NCBI GenBank assembly: GCA_965223465.1
Contig: OZ245025.1
Coordinates: 868,001-932,000 of the forward strand
From: JAAELZ01 sp965223465
Lineage (GTDB): Bacteria; Pseudomonadota; Gammaproteobacteria; Arenicellales; Poriferihabitantaceae
Length of the DNA stretch: 64,000 bases
Direction: 5' to 3'
The notes under the pieces were generated by a model. That model was given only the letters and a program-made list of their open reading frames with translations, had not been told where the DNA came from and ran no database searches. A program made the position numbers and the translations under genes. Shown here in pieces: positions 36,710 to 45,985 of this stretch. Each line of letters opens with the position of its first letter. Within the stretch, counting starts at the first letter, position 1.

Positions 36710-38057
36710 CACTAGCAATATTAATCGTTAGGTAAAAAATTAGCCCTGCGAGCATAAGTGCCACGCTACGCCTGGCTGGTAGTTTGTGCTGCGCAATGAC
36801 CTGGCTCGTTGGCCCCAATACCGCAAATAAAAAAGCCACCAGCGCAAACCATCGGTTGGGAGAGTCGTGTAAAACTAGGCTCCAGCCGTGACTACCCGTC
36901 ATCGAAGCAATCATTGACAGTGCTGTGTTTAAGTTATCTGCTCGAAATATCACCCAGCCGACCATTAGGAACAACAAAGTCAGCGGCCAAGCTATGTATC
37001 TCGGTAAGCTAAAGCCTTGACGCTGCCAGAAGTGATTTAAGATCAATGCCCCACCATGCATTAAACCCCATACGACAAATGTCCACCCCGCGCCATGCCA
37101 GAGCCCACCGAGAAACATGGTGATCAATAAAGCGAAAAGCGTGCGGGATGCGCCGAATCGACTCCCGCCCAATGGGATATAAAGGTAATCACGTAAAAAG
37201 CGCGATAGCGTCATATGCCAACGACGCCAGAACTCGCGAATCGAAGTGGCCCGGTATGGCGCGTTAAAATTAGTCGGTAAGGTCATGCCCATCATTAACC
37301 CGAGGCCGATGGCCATATCTGAATAACCGGAAAAATCAAAATAGAGCTGTAATGAATAAGCTGCGGATGCAACCCAACTTTCTGCCATCGTGAGGACGCT
37401 ACCCGCCGCAGCGGCATCAAACAAGGGCGTCGATGTTTTCGCCAGTTGATCAGCGATTAGTGTTTTCTTCGCTAAACCGAATGCGAACAGTGCTAAACCA
37501 GCACCAATATGGTGATAAATTCCGGGTCGTAAGGGTGATTTTTTGTATTGCGGGATAATTTCGTTGTGCCGAACGATTGGACCCGCGATGAGTTGCGGAA
37601 AATAGATAACGTACAGCGCATAATCGCGTAAAGGATATAGCGCTGCCTTTCCTCTATAGCGATCCACCAAATAGGAAATTTGTTGAAAAGTAAAAAAGCT
37701 AATGCCCAAGGGTAAAATCAAATCATAAGGGGTATAGGGCCGATCCGTTACGGCATATAATGCACCAGCAAAAAAATCCAGGTATTTGAAAACCCCTATC
37801 AGCAGCAAATTAAACAATACACCGACTGCGATTACCCACCGTAAATTATTAGGTGATAGCCTCAGAGAGAACCACCAATTGACCAATACTGACAGCAACA
37901 ACAAGGGTAAAAAGCGTACATCCCAGTAGGCATAGAACACGATGGATGCCAGTAATAACCATGTTATACGCCACGTATAACGCGACGCCAGCAAATAATA
38001 ACCTAACATCGATATCGGCAGAAATACCGCGATAAACTGGTAGGAATTGAAAAGCAT
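36675..38057 (-). CDS. MBOAT-family O-acyltransferase
   Basis: The frame opens at 38129, but the ATG at 38057 gives the family-typical start MLFNSYQFIAVFLPIS; 460 residues. About eleven transmembrane helices, FFTFQQISYLVDRYRG, the AlgI-type YFDFSGYSDMAIGLG and RRWHMTLSRFLRDYLYIPLGG, and the catalytic histidine in LGGLWHGAGWTFVVWG are all visible. Such enzymes move acyl groups across the inner membrane to exopolysaccharides, teichoic acids or peptidoglycan. Confidence 0.94.
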   Translation of the reverse strand: MLFNSYQFIAVFLPISMLGYYLLASRYTWRITWLLLASIVFYAYWDVRFLPLLLLSVLVNWWFSLRLSPNNLRWVIAVGVLFNLLLIGVFKYLDFFAGALYAVTDRPYTPYDLILPLGISFFTFQQISYLVDRYRGKAALYPLRDYALYVIYFPQLIAGPIVRHNEIIPQYKKSPLRPGIYHHIGAGLALFAFGLAKKTLIADQLAKTSTPLFDAAAAGSVLTMAESWVASAAYSLQLYFDFSGYSDMAIGLGLMMGMTLPTNFNAPYRATSIREFWRRWHMTLSRFLRDYLYIPLGGSRFGASRTLFALLITMFLGGLWHGAGWTFVVWGLMHGGALILNHFWQRQGFSLPRYIAWPLTLLFLMVGWVIFRADNLNTALSMIASMTGSHGWSLVLHDSPNRWFALVAFLFAVLGPTSQVIAQHKLPARRSVALMLAGLIFYLTINIASDGYTEFLYFQF

Positions 38058-38219
38058 ACGGGATGTCCAGAGAACCAAGGTGCGACTGTGCGGAAATATA
38101 CCGAATTGGTCAAGTTTGATTACATACAAGATAACAAGAATGAGAAATGCGGTAAAACCTTGTGTGGTCTGATATACGTTTTCTAGTGCTCAACAAATTT
38201 TAAGCGTATTATTGGCAAG

Positions 38220-39287
38220 ATGTCGCCACTCATTGCATCACCACTTGATTCTAACCAGCTCCTTTCTCAAATTAATGGCTGGGCGAAAGAACTCGGATTC
38301 GCGGACGTTGGGATCTCTAATCTCGATTTGCGCCTAGCAGAGCAACAACTTTTCGATTGGCTGGATAAGGGTTTTCATGGCTCCATGGCCTATATGCAAC
38401 GCCATGGGAAAAAACGAACTCGCGCAGAATTGTTGGTACCAGGTACGGTCTCGATTTTGAGCGCACGAATGGATTATCTACCAGAGACCCAAAACGCAGC
38501 AATATCGGTCCTTAATGATGCGAATTTGGCTTATATTTCGCGTTATGCACTGGGCAGGGATTATCACAAACTGATACGCCAGCGGCTCAATAAGCTTGCA
38601 CAACGTATTCAACAACGTATAGCCGAATTTGGCTATCGCGTGTTCTGCGATAGTGCACCTGTCATGGAAAAGCCCATCGCAGCAAAAGCGGGGCTCGGTT
38701 GGGTAGGTAAGCATTCAAACCTGATGAATCGCGAGGCGGGTTCCTGGTTTTTCCTGGGTGAAATTTATCTTGATTTTGCACTGCCGCCCTCCTCCCCGCG
38801 CCAAAACCATTGCGGCGATTGCACCCGCTGCATGACAGCTTGTCCAACCCAGGCCATAGTTGCGCCCTACGTGGTTGACGCGCGCAAGTGTATTTCCTAT
38901 TTAACCATTGAAAACCACGGTGATATCCCGATTGAATTGCGACCCAAGCTCGGAAATCGTATTTATGGTTGCGACGATTGTCAGCTGTTTTGCCCGTGGA
39001 ATAAAGACGCACCACTCAGTCAGGAAACCGATTTTACGGTCCGGCGCAGTTTGAATAACACGCCTCTGGCAACACTTTTTTCATGGTCGGAAACGGATTT
39101 TCTAAAACGTCTAGAAGGATCTCCTATAAGACGCATCGGTTACCAAAACTGGCTCAGAAATATTGCGGTCGCTTTAGGAAATGCGCCAAAAACAGCCGCT
39201 AACCACAAGGCGTTACGAAAGCGAAAAAACCACCCTGAACCCCGCGTCAAAGCGCATATTCACTGGGCGCTAGAACAGTATCAATAG
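38220..39287 (+). CDS. queG: Epoxyqueuosine reductase QueG
   Basis: Last step of queuosine synthesis in tRNA: cobalamin-dependent reduction of epoxyqueuosine. 355 residues; the PVMEKPIAAKAGLGWVGKHSNL motif (read in two parts), two [4Fe-4S] sites (CGDCTRCMTACPTQAI with a later C; GCDDCQLFCPWN), and a short HEAT-like C-terminus. The usual neighbours tsaE and amiB are absent; a 135-residue gene follows by 13 bases. Confidence 0.96.
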   Translation: MSPLIASPLDSNQLLSQINGWAKELGFADVGISNLDLRLAEQQLFDWLDKGFHGSMAYMQRHGKKRTRAELLVPGTVSILSARMDYLPETQNAAISVLNDANLAYISRYALGRDYHKLIRQRLNKLAQRIQQRIAEFGYRVFCDSAPVMEKPIAAKAGLGWVGKHSNLMNREAGSWFFLGEIYLDFALPPSSPRQNHCGDCTRCMTACPTQAIVAPYVVDARKCISYLTIENHGDIPIELRPKLGNRIYGCDDCQLFCPWNKDAPLSQETDFTVRRSLNNTPLATLFSWSETDFLKRLEGSPIRRIGYQNWLRNIAVALGNAPKTAANHKALRKRKNHPEPRVKAHIHWALEQYQ

Positions 39288-39300
39288 CGGGTTTAATCGC

Positions 39301-39708
39301 ATGCCGAATCGTCAAGAACCCACGGATACGCCTGAGCGATTTATCGATTACCTGACTTTCGTATCAGATATGCTGGGCGGTGATATTCTCCCCATCAACC
39401 CGCAGAGCGAGCATATTGGCGATTTGATTTCACATCGCGCCATCGATTATGTGTTGATCCGTTCAATAGTGCTCGAAATACAAAAGCACAACTCAATTTC
39501 CCATCAAAATGAACGTATCCAGGCCTTCCCCACACTCGACGCACTGGGTAAAATTCGCGGTAACCTGCTACAAAAAAGGGGCGACATTCATCAAATCAGC
39601 CTGCTAGACCGAATTGGCGAATTGACCGTTAGCTATTTTAACTTAACTCCAGAATCGGTAAGCAAACCCCAGCAACAAAAAACCGCTCGAATTTTTCCCA
39701 TTAAATAA
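39301..39708 (+). CDS. Hypothetical protein downstream of queG
   Basis: 135 residues, soluble, predicted mostly helical (RAIDYVLIRSIVLEIQKHNS, TLDALGKIRGNLLQKRGDIHQISLLDRIGELTVSYF as helices), ending in a basic tail (ARIFPIK). No known domain was recognised. Only 13 bases separate it from queG, so co-transcription is likely. It converges with the FAD-linked dehydrogenase. Confidence 0.65.
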   Translation: MPNRQEPTDTPERFIDYLTFVSDMLGGDILPINPQSEHIGDLISHRAIDYVLIRSIVLEIQKHNSISHQNERIQAFPTLDALGKIRGNLLQKRGDIHQISLLDRIGELTVSYFNLTPESVSKPQQQKTARIFPIK

Positions 39709-39728
39709 CAATATCTTAAATGGGTTAA

Positions 39729-41117
39729 TTAAATTATTTTACCAGGGTTCAGGATATTCTGTGGATCCAGCGCATGTTTGATATCTGCCATCACGTCAAC
39801 CGAATTACCCAGTTCCTGACGTAAAAATTCTCTTTTACCATAGCCAACGCCATGCTCACCCGTGCAGGTACCTTCCATTGCGATTACGCGATCAATCATG
39901 CGTGCGTGCAAGGCCTCGGCATCGGCCACCTCGTTTTGATTTTGGTGATCAACCAGCATGCATAAATGAAAGTTCCCATCGCCTACATGGCCCAATATGG
40001 GCGCAATAATGTTGCTCGCTTTGATGTCTTTCAGGGTTTCTTCGATGCAATCTGCCAGACTCGAAATGGGGACGCAGGCATCAGTGGCCCATATCTGCCC
40101 ATTAGTGCGCAGCGCCCTAATTGCATAAGCCGCGTCATGTCGTGCCCGCCACAGCTTCTTTTGCTCGCCAGCGTCGCTAGACCATCGAAATGAGCTACCC
40201 TGATACTCCTTGGCAATTGATTCAACCGTTTGCGCCTGCTCTGCAACACTGGCGTCACTTCCGTGAAACTCCATGATTAACATCGGCGTTTCCGGTAAAT
40301 CAAGTTTGGAGTACGCATTCAGCGCCTTGACCGACAAACTATCGAGCAATTCGATACGCGCAACCGGTACGCCCAGTTGGATAGTTTCGATTACCGTGTT
40401 AACCGCGTTACTTACATTCGCAAACGTACAACGCGCGCTGGATGTGGCTGCGGGACGCCCAAACAGGCGCACGGTGAGCTCGGTAATAATTCCCAGAGTG
40501 CCTTCCGCACCAACAAATAAACGGGTTAAATCATAGCCAGCAGAGGATTTACGCGCGCGATGCGCAGTTTTGATTATCTCACCGTTGGCCAACACGGCGG
40601 TAACATTGAGCACGTTATCGCGCATGGTTCCATAACGAACCGCATTAGTGCCGGAAGCGCGTGTTGAAGCCATCCCGCCAATAGAAGCATCTGCCCCAGG
40701 ATCAATCGGAAAAAACAAACCCGTATCGCGCAAATACTCGTTCAATTGGCGGCGCGTTACACCGGGTTGAACCACTGCATCTAAATCTTCCGCATTGACC
40801 TGAATAACCGCATTCATAGGGGACAAATCTATACAAACTCCACCCCGAAGCGCTGCAACATGTCCCTCTAGTGAGGTACCTTGTCCCCAAGGGATAATCG
40901 GCACCGAATGTTGAGCACATATGTGTACAATCTGTTGCACCTCCTGAGTATTTTCCACCGCAATCACACAATCCGGTGGATAAGACTGATGGAAAGATTC
41001 ATCGCGGCCATACTGTTCACAAACCGCAGCAGCGGTTCTCACGCGATCACCAAAATGTGCGCTTAGCTCGGTCAAGGCTAATGCAATCGGTTCTGTGTTT
41101 GATCGCTTCAACACCAT
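39729..41117 (-). CDS. FAD-linked D-lactate / glycolate-type dehydrogenase
   Basis: 462 residues. VAO-family FAD domain with VPIIPWGQGTSLEGHVAALRGGVCIDLS (two motifs), the PGADASIGGMASTRASGTNAVRYG loop, and GAEGTLGIITE; C-terminal domain with HVGDGNFHLCM, CTGEHGVGYGKR and closing DPQNILNPGKII. This is the DLD/GlcD pattern of 2-hydroxyacid dehydrogenases; the cytochrome-type D-lactate dehydrogenase is the best guess. There is no GlcE/GlcF partner, which argues against glycolate oxidase. It follows the DUF2142 gene by 13 bases. Confidence 0.87.
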   Translation of the reverse strand: MVLKRSNTEPIALALTELSAHFGDRVRTAAAVCEQYGRDESFHQSYPPDCVIAVENTQEVQQIVHICAQHSVPIIPWGQGTSLEGHVAALRGGVCIDLSPMNAVIQVNAEDLDAVVQPGVTRRQLNEYLRDTGLFFPIDPGADASIGGMASTRASGTNAVRYGTMRDNVLNVTAVLANGEIIKTAHRARKSSAGYDLTRLFVGAEGTLGIITELTVRLFGRPAATSSARCTFANVSNAVNTVIETIQLGVPVARIELLDSLSVKALNAYSKLDLPETPMLIMEFHGSDASVAEQAQTVESIAKEYQGSSFRWSSDAGEQKKLWRARHDAAYAIRALRTNGQIWATDACVPISSLADCIEETLKDIKASNIIAPILGHVGDGNFHLCMLVDHQNQNEVADAEALHARMIDRVIAMEGTCTGEHGVGYGKREFLRQELGNSVDVMADIKHALDPQNILNPGKII

Positions 41118-41130
41118 TTAATCCTACCAG

Positions 41131-42999
41131 TTATTTGGGGATTTCTAACAATGCTACGGCAAAAAACGAATAGGCCGCTAGTAAGAACGGTACGCTTGCT
41201 ATCAAGCTTAGTATGGTCATATTTAACTTATTACCATACATTGCCAGCAAAGAGCCAAACATCGCAAGATACACCATAAGATAGCGCCCTTGAGGCTGGA
41301 AATCCATTGACCAATTCGCCCAGAATGCAGCCAGGGTAACACCTATTATAGAAGCCAATGTACACAATACCGCCATCCGTGCCATCCCATCTCCTCTTAT
41401 GGTAATGATAGTAATCGAATACAAAAATAGTAATACGATAAACAGGCTAACGATTTTAAAGTGTGGGTAACTATTTAAGATTTCGGTATAACCATAGGTT
41501 CCCAAACCCGTGTAAAAGATTCGTTCGGGCCAATCAAACTTGAATATCACATCCATTGCCGAATACCCCTTATCCCTTAAGCGATAATTCCTTTCTGTTT
41601 CTTCAAGCGGAGTAGACGGTTTGTAGATATGACCAGCTAGTTGTTCCCGGCAATCAATCACTTTTTCTTTCAGCGCAAAATCATTGATCGCATGTCGTGA
41701 AACTTCCCACGAAAGAAATATCGAGGTGCCCATTATAAATGCCACCAACACTGGCCATACGTGGCGCACACTGGGTATCCGCTTGTTCAGCAGCCACCAT
41801 GCAACACCCAACATAGCTAAAAACAGGGTGAAAAAAACATAGTTTAATTTCAACCAGTATTGCATGGCGATTATCAAACTCAGGGCGAATACCCAAATAA
41901 TATAGCCGGGCGGACGCTCGCCTATCAGCAGACGCCGTAGCATACTTTTTGGAACGAACACCTGATAAGCCGTGATCATAACGACAAACAATGACAACGC
42001 GTCTGAATTGTAGTAGCTAAACAAATACCAAGCCTGTGGCGTCAATAACAACGGTAAAAATATGATGCGCGCTTTGGGTTCACGAAAGACCAAAAGCACC
42101 AGCACTAAGAACAAGCTGACATTAATGAAACGTAATTTAACGTACTCACGCGCGGGAACCGCATCAAGCAGTTGTAATACTCGGCCACCGATAAAATACG
42201 CAATCTCGCGCTTGTCTAACCTGGACACCCCGTAAATAGTATAGGTATCGCGTGCGTTCTCAGAACAGGTCTTGGGAGGGGCGTAATGATCCACGAAATA
42301 CCTAGCATTTGCGACATGCGCAAACTCATCTGGGTGGCTGTTGTATTTAGAGATTAAAGCCATTGCCAAAACCGCGGTCGCCACAAACAGCATGCCCATG
42401 GTAACCCACCTTAGCTGTTCCACAAACAACGTGGATGAACGCATCAATACGGTATATAGTAGTAGCGTGATCAGTACCGATTGCGCCCAAAGTAACCAGG
42501 GTTGCGGCAATGTTTCGAACTTGGGCAATTCAACCTCAAACCCAGGCGTGTTGCCCAGCGCGGTGTATCTCAAGGTCGATCCAATACTCGGCTTACCCAC
42601 CTGTTCAATTGGCGCGAACCCCTTAAAATCATCATTAAAAGGGCCGCCAAAATTAATACTCTTGGTGTAAAGGTGATAAAGGCTGATTTCTTTGACCGTA
42701 GTACTGACATCCTTGAGGCTGCTGGGATTGACGCGCAGGCGCTTGATTTCAGACAATGGCACAGGAAGCGGTAAAATATAATGATGCTTTCGTTTGCTGA
42801 CTCTTACTGCGGCGGCCTTGTCTTCCGTCCAAGCATCATTCTCCTGAGTCGTCCAATAGACCTTAAAAAAAGTGGTATGAGAAGTTTTTAAGTTAATCCT
42901 TACTAGAGAATAACTCGCAAATTTCTGCAGGGCCAAAAAGCACGCGACAAGTATCAAACCAAAAGCGAGCCAATGGCGCGCTTTAAAAAACCATTGCAT
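41131..42999 (-). CDS. DUF2142 family integral membrane protein
   Basis: 622 residues; an N-terminal helix (about 9-28), a soluble domain (about 30-160), then about ten helices. The motif KYNSHPDEFAHVANARYFVDHY just after a helix is the D-E-H block of GT-C-like DUF2142 proteins, which transfer lipid-linked sugars or act on surface polysaccharides. Acceptor unknown. Adjacent flippase-like and dehydrogenase genes share its strand. Confidence 0.83.
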   Translation of the reverse strand: MQWFFKARHWLAFGLILVACFLALQKFASYSLVRINLKTSHTTFFKVYWTTQENDAWTEDKAAAVRVSKRKHHYILPLPVPLSEIKRLRVNPSSLKDVSTTVKEISLYHLYTKSINFGGPFNDDFKGFAPIEQVGKPSIGSTLRYTALGNTPGFEVELPKFETLPQPWLLWAQSVLITLLLYTVLMRSSTLFVEQLRWVTMGMLFVATAVLAMALISKYNSHPDEFAHVANARYFVDHYAPPKTCSENARDTYTIYGVSRLDKREIAYFIGGRVLQLLDAVPAREYVKLRFINVSLFLVLVLLVFREPKARIIFLPLLLTPQAWYLFSYYNSDALSLFVVMITAYQVFVPKSMLRRLLIGERPPGYIIWVFALSLIIAMQYWLKLNYVFFTLFLAMLGVAWWLLNKRIPSVRHVWPVLVAFIMGTSIFLSWEVSRHAINDFALKEKVIDCREQLAGHIYKPSTPLEETERNYRLRDKGYSAMDVIFKFDWPERIFYTGLGTYGYTEILNSYPHFKIVSLFIVLLFLYSITIITIRGDGMARMAVLCTLASIIGVTLAAFWANWSMDFQPQGRYLMVYLAMFGSLLAMYGNKLNMTILSLIASVPFLLAAYSFFAVALLEIPK

Positions 43000-43107
43000 A
43001 TATTTTTCTTAATATGAGTATTGCTTGACCAGCGCCGGATTGTAACAGGTCAATGGTAGTTCTTTAGCAATTAAACGCTGTAAACCAACGCAATGGCTAT
43101 TGCTGTT

Positions 43108-45186
43108 TTAAGCGTCGGCAGGCGCTAACCAGATGTCGGGCCATGAATCATTTGCTTCGGAGAAAGTTAATCGCATGGCTTCGGCTGAGTCACTTCCGAC
43201 CGGCCACAGAAACAATTCATAATCAGCCAGATCATGCTCATGCCCTCCCCCCGATGCTGCGAAAACCATAAACTGTTCATTCTTGCTAAGACGAGGGAAA
43301 TACTCGTGGCTTAAATCACCGGGTAAATCAACCAGGGTTACTTTTTGTTTGGTGTCGGGATCAAAGCGCATGATCTGGTTGACTTGTTTACCACCCTTTT
43401 GCACATAAGTGACGAAATCACCGGATGGTGCCCACATCACCTGACAAGAATCATGGTGCACCACCTCAAATTCACCGTTTTGATTACGAATAACGTTGGT
43501 AGGACGACCATGATCGCGAAAAGTAAATGCCATACGCTGATCTTGACCGATTGATGGGGTTAAGAGATCAACCGGAGCGCGCATGAATGCATCCTTGCCA
43601 CTTTGGTAATATACCCGTTCCTGGCCAGTTTGCAGATCGTAAATCATAATCCTTCCCGGTGTACGTTGGTAGGTAATCGAGCGTCCGTCGGCCGACCACG
43701 AGGGTGACATCCCCCATTTCGCGATTAGCTGCTCTTTACCTGATGCAATATCGATCATCCATACATCCCACGGCCCCGGGTCACGTAACGATTGCCATAA
43801 TTGGTGCGAGCGCGCGAAGACTACTTTTTTACCGTCAGGCGAAATACGCGCAAAATTTTCAGTGTGTGGATCATTGGTTAACTGGCGCAATCGCATGGTG
43901 GGTATTTCCATTAGCCAGATATCATGATTACCCGCACGGTTAGAACTCCACACCACAAAGCCCTTTTCTGGTTTGATCCACGCAGGAATAGGCGCATTTT
44001 CTGGGCGCACGACCTCACCCACTTTAGTGGTGGCATATTCCGCATTTTTCTCACGACTCGTTTCAAAACCCAACCAAGCTAATACGGCTGCTATGATGGC
44101 AAATATCAAACCGATCCACCATCGTTGTATGTTGCGCCCACTTGGTCGGTGTAACTTCGCCCCACCAACCAATAATAAAGCCGCGAGTGCCGCGACGCCA
44201 ATACCATAGTCCATGGCCTGGGTTTGAACATGTACGCCCAACATCGTTAGTAAAGCGTTTTGAGGAATAGCCCCAAAATAAGCGAGTAAAGTCATGCCCC
44301 CTAACTCCCAGGTACCAAAACTCATCAAGGCGGGTACTGGCAAAGATGCCGTCATCTCAGATGCAATCAAGGCGCCCAAAACTTTTAATGCATTCATCTC
44401 CGCCAGGGATGGAAAATTCTGACGAGTAAGACCGTAAAACAGACACAGCAACCCAGCGTATTTAAGCATTCTGATCAGAAATGTCAGGCTCACTACGCGA
44501 CCAAAAATGCCCGCAGACATCGTCGCTTCAATCGCCTCATCAATCGACACGATAAACTTGAATAAACCGCTTATAATTTTATTTTGATGGGTTGCCAAAC
44601 GTTTGATCAGCTTATTGAAAAAAGGCAAGACGAATTTCAGCCCAAATAAAAACCCAAGTACAACCGCTAAAGCGATCAATGCAAGTAAGAACGGTTGCTT
44701 GTTAGGGAATCCAACCATCAAGCCAATGCCGATGGTAAAGGGTGCCAATATCAACACATCCATCAGGGTTGCAAATAAGAGCGCGGATAGACCAGAACTG
44801 ATTTGGGTGCCCGCTTGCCGGCGCAATAGCGCAACAAACACCAATTCACCCAAGCGTGCCGGCAGTAAATCGACGGTCATATTACGCACCGCGGTAATCA
44901 GCGTCATATCCTTAAACCCGGGCACTCGCTGTTCTCCACTTGCAACTAACAATACTCGATAGCGCCAGGCGCGTATGAGTAGACCTAACAAGGTTGTCAC
45001 TGCATACAAGAAAAAGAACCCGATAGAACTGGATTTAATCACCTCCATCAGGCGCAGCGGATTAATGTCATGACCTGCGTTAGAGCTGGCATAAAACAAA
45101 GCTGCCAACACAATAAGCGAACCGCCCAATGCGATGGCAAAATGGGTCAAAATCTTATCGTTTGCAAATTGAGATAAGGGGTTCAT
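43108..45186 (-). CDS. Flippase-like (LPG synthase TM / AglD type) domain fused to TolB-like propeller
   Basis: 692 residues. Residues about 1-340 form eight or so membrane helices with the AglD/YbhN features (LLARAWRYRVLLVASG, RNMTVDLLPARLGELVFVALLRR, SLPVPALMSFGTWELGG). A further helix at about 355-375 leads to a soluble part (about 400-690) made of TolB/PD40 blades: VWSSNRAGNHDIWLM, RISPDGKKVVFARS, PSWSADGRSITYQRT, PRLSKNEQFMVFAAS. The fusion is unusual: the membrane part resembles proteins that move or sense polyprenyl-linked lipids, the propeller should face the periplasm. Substrate unknown. Confidence 0.82.
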   Translation of the reverse strand: MNPLSQFANDKILTHFAIALGGSLIVLAALFYASSNAGHDINPLRLMEVIKSSSIGFFFLYAVTTLLGLLIRAWRYRVLLVASGEQRVPGFKDMTLITAVRNMTVDLLPARLGELVFVALLRRQAGTQISSGLSALLFATLMDVLILAPFTIGIGLMVGFPNKQPFLLALIALAVVLGFLFGLKFVLPFFNKLIKRLATHQNKIISGLFKFIVSIDEAIEATMSAGIFGRVVSLTFLIRMLKYAGLLCLFYGLTRQNFPSLAEMNALKVLGALIASEMTASLPVPALMSFGTWELGGMTLLAYFGAIPQNALLTMLGVHVQTQAMDYGIGVAALAALLLVGGAKLHRPSGRNIQRWWIGLIFAIIAAVLAWLGFETSREKNAEYATTKVGEVVRPENAPIPAWIKPEKGFVVWSSNRAGNHDIWLMEIPTMRLRQLTNDPHTENFARISPDGKKVVFARSHQLWQSLRDPGPWDVWMIDIASGKEQLIAKWGMSPSWSADGRSITYQRTPGRIMIYDLQTGQERVYYQSGKDAFMRAPVDLLTPSIGQDQRMAFTFRDHGRPTNVIRNQNGEFEVVHHDSCQVMWAPSGDFVTYVQKGGKQVNQIMRFDPDTKQKVTLVDLPGDLSHEYFPRLSKNEQFMVFAASGGGHEHDLADYELFLWPVGSDSAEAMRLTFSEANDSWPDIWLAPADA

Positions 45187-45362
45187 AATACGGCTGGAAC
45201 AAAATTTCTACGCTGAGAGTCTACCCAGTTTACCCTGCGCTTGTCTGAATCGAGACCGAAATGCAGATAATCAAAGCGTATGCATCCCACACAAGTTTCA
45301 GGGCGCAGGGTGACCAGGCATTGTATCACCCAATTCTGAGCTTTGGCTCGAACTGAACCCAT
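45183..45362 (-). CDS. Possible small ORF coupled to the flippase fusion (doubtful)
   Basis: An open frame of 59 codons (MGSVRAKAQNWVIQCLVTLR...) ends with ATGA over the flippase start. It carries three cysteines (two in a CVGC) but matches no family known to me. It fills nearly all of the 192-base divergent gap before the paiB-like gene and would leave no room for a promoter, so it may be chance. Confidence 0.2.
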   Translation of the reverse strand: MGSVRAKAQNWVIQCLVTLRPETCVGCIRFDYLHFGLDSDKRRVNWVDSQRRNFVPAVL

Positions 45363-45378
45363 TATTATCGAACCATCC

Positions 45379-45981
45379 ATGTATATACCTAGACATTTTT
45401 TGGAAACCGATCAAAAGAAAATCGCCCGCTTATTAGATGAAAATGCTTTTGGCACGCTGGTTACCTCGGTCGACAATACGCCGACAGCAAGCCACATTCC
45501 ATTTCTGATCGACGAAAATAAAGGCAAACTGCTTCTCTACGGGCATCTTGCCTACGCCAACGAGCAAATTGACCAACTCAAAACGAATGCATCTGCGATG
45601 GCAATCTTCCAGGGCCCGCACACTTATATTTCACCCAGCTGGTACGAAAATGCCGGGGTCCCAACTTGGAACTATACCTCCGTTCATGTTTACGGCAATG
45701 TAAAACTAATCCAATCTGACCAAGCCCTTAAAAAGTTGGTGAATGCGCTAACGCTTACATATGAGCAAGCAATGCCCTCGCCTTGGCAGCCGGATTATCC
45801 GGATAAAATGCTCAACGCAATTGTCGGTTTTAAACTTGAAGTGAGCGATATCCAAGCGAAATTTAAACTGAGCCAAAATCGTTCAGCAGCAGATCAACAA
45901 GGCGTCATCCAAAAATTGGAGGAAACAGGCGATAGCAACGACAGCCAAATCGCCGCACTGATGCGGGAAAATCTGCACTAA
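45379..45981 (+). CDS. PaiB-like FMN-binding protein
   Basis: From ATG 45379 (the frame goes up to TTG 45343) 200 residues. The N-terminus MYIPRHFLETDQKKIARLLDE, FGTLVTSVDNTPTASHIPFL, and FQGPHTYISPSWYENAGVPTWNY are the PaiB/FMN-split-barrel signature; the C-terminal KFKLSQNRSAADQQGVI is also conserved. PaiB was described as a negative regulator of sporulation and protease genes in Bacillus; in proteobacteria the role is unknown. No PaiA acetyltransferase is nearby. Confidence 0.9.
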   Translation: MYIPRHFLETDQKKIARLLDENAFGTLVTSVDNTPTASHIPFLIDENKGKLLLYGHLAYANEQIDQLKTNASAMAIFQGPHTYISPSWYENAGVPTWNYTSVHVYGNVKLIQSDQALKKLVNALTLTYEQAMPSPWQPDYPDKMLNAIVGFKLEVSDIQAKFKLSQNRSAADQQGVIQKLEETGDSNDSQIAALMRENLH

Positions 45982-45985
45982 ATGC

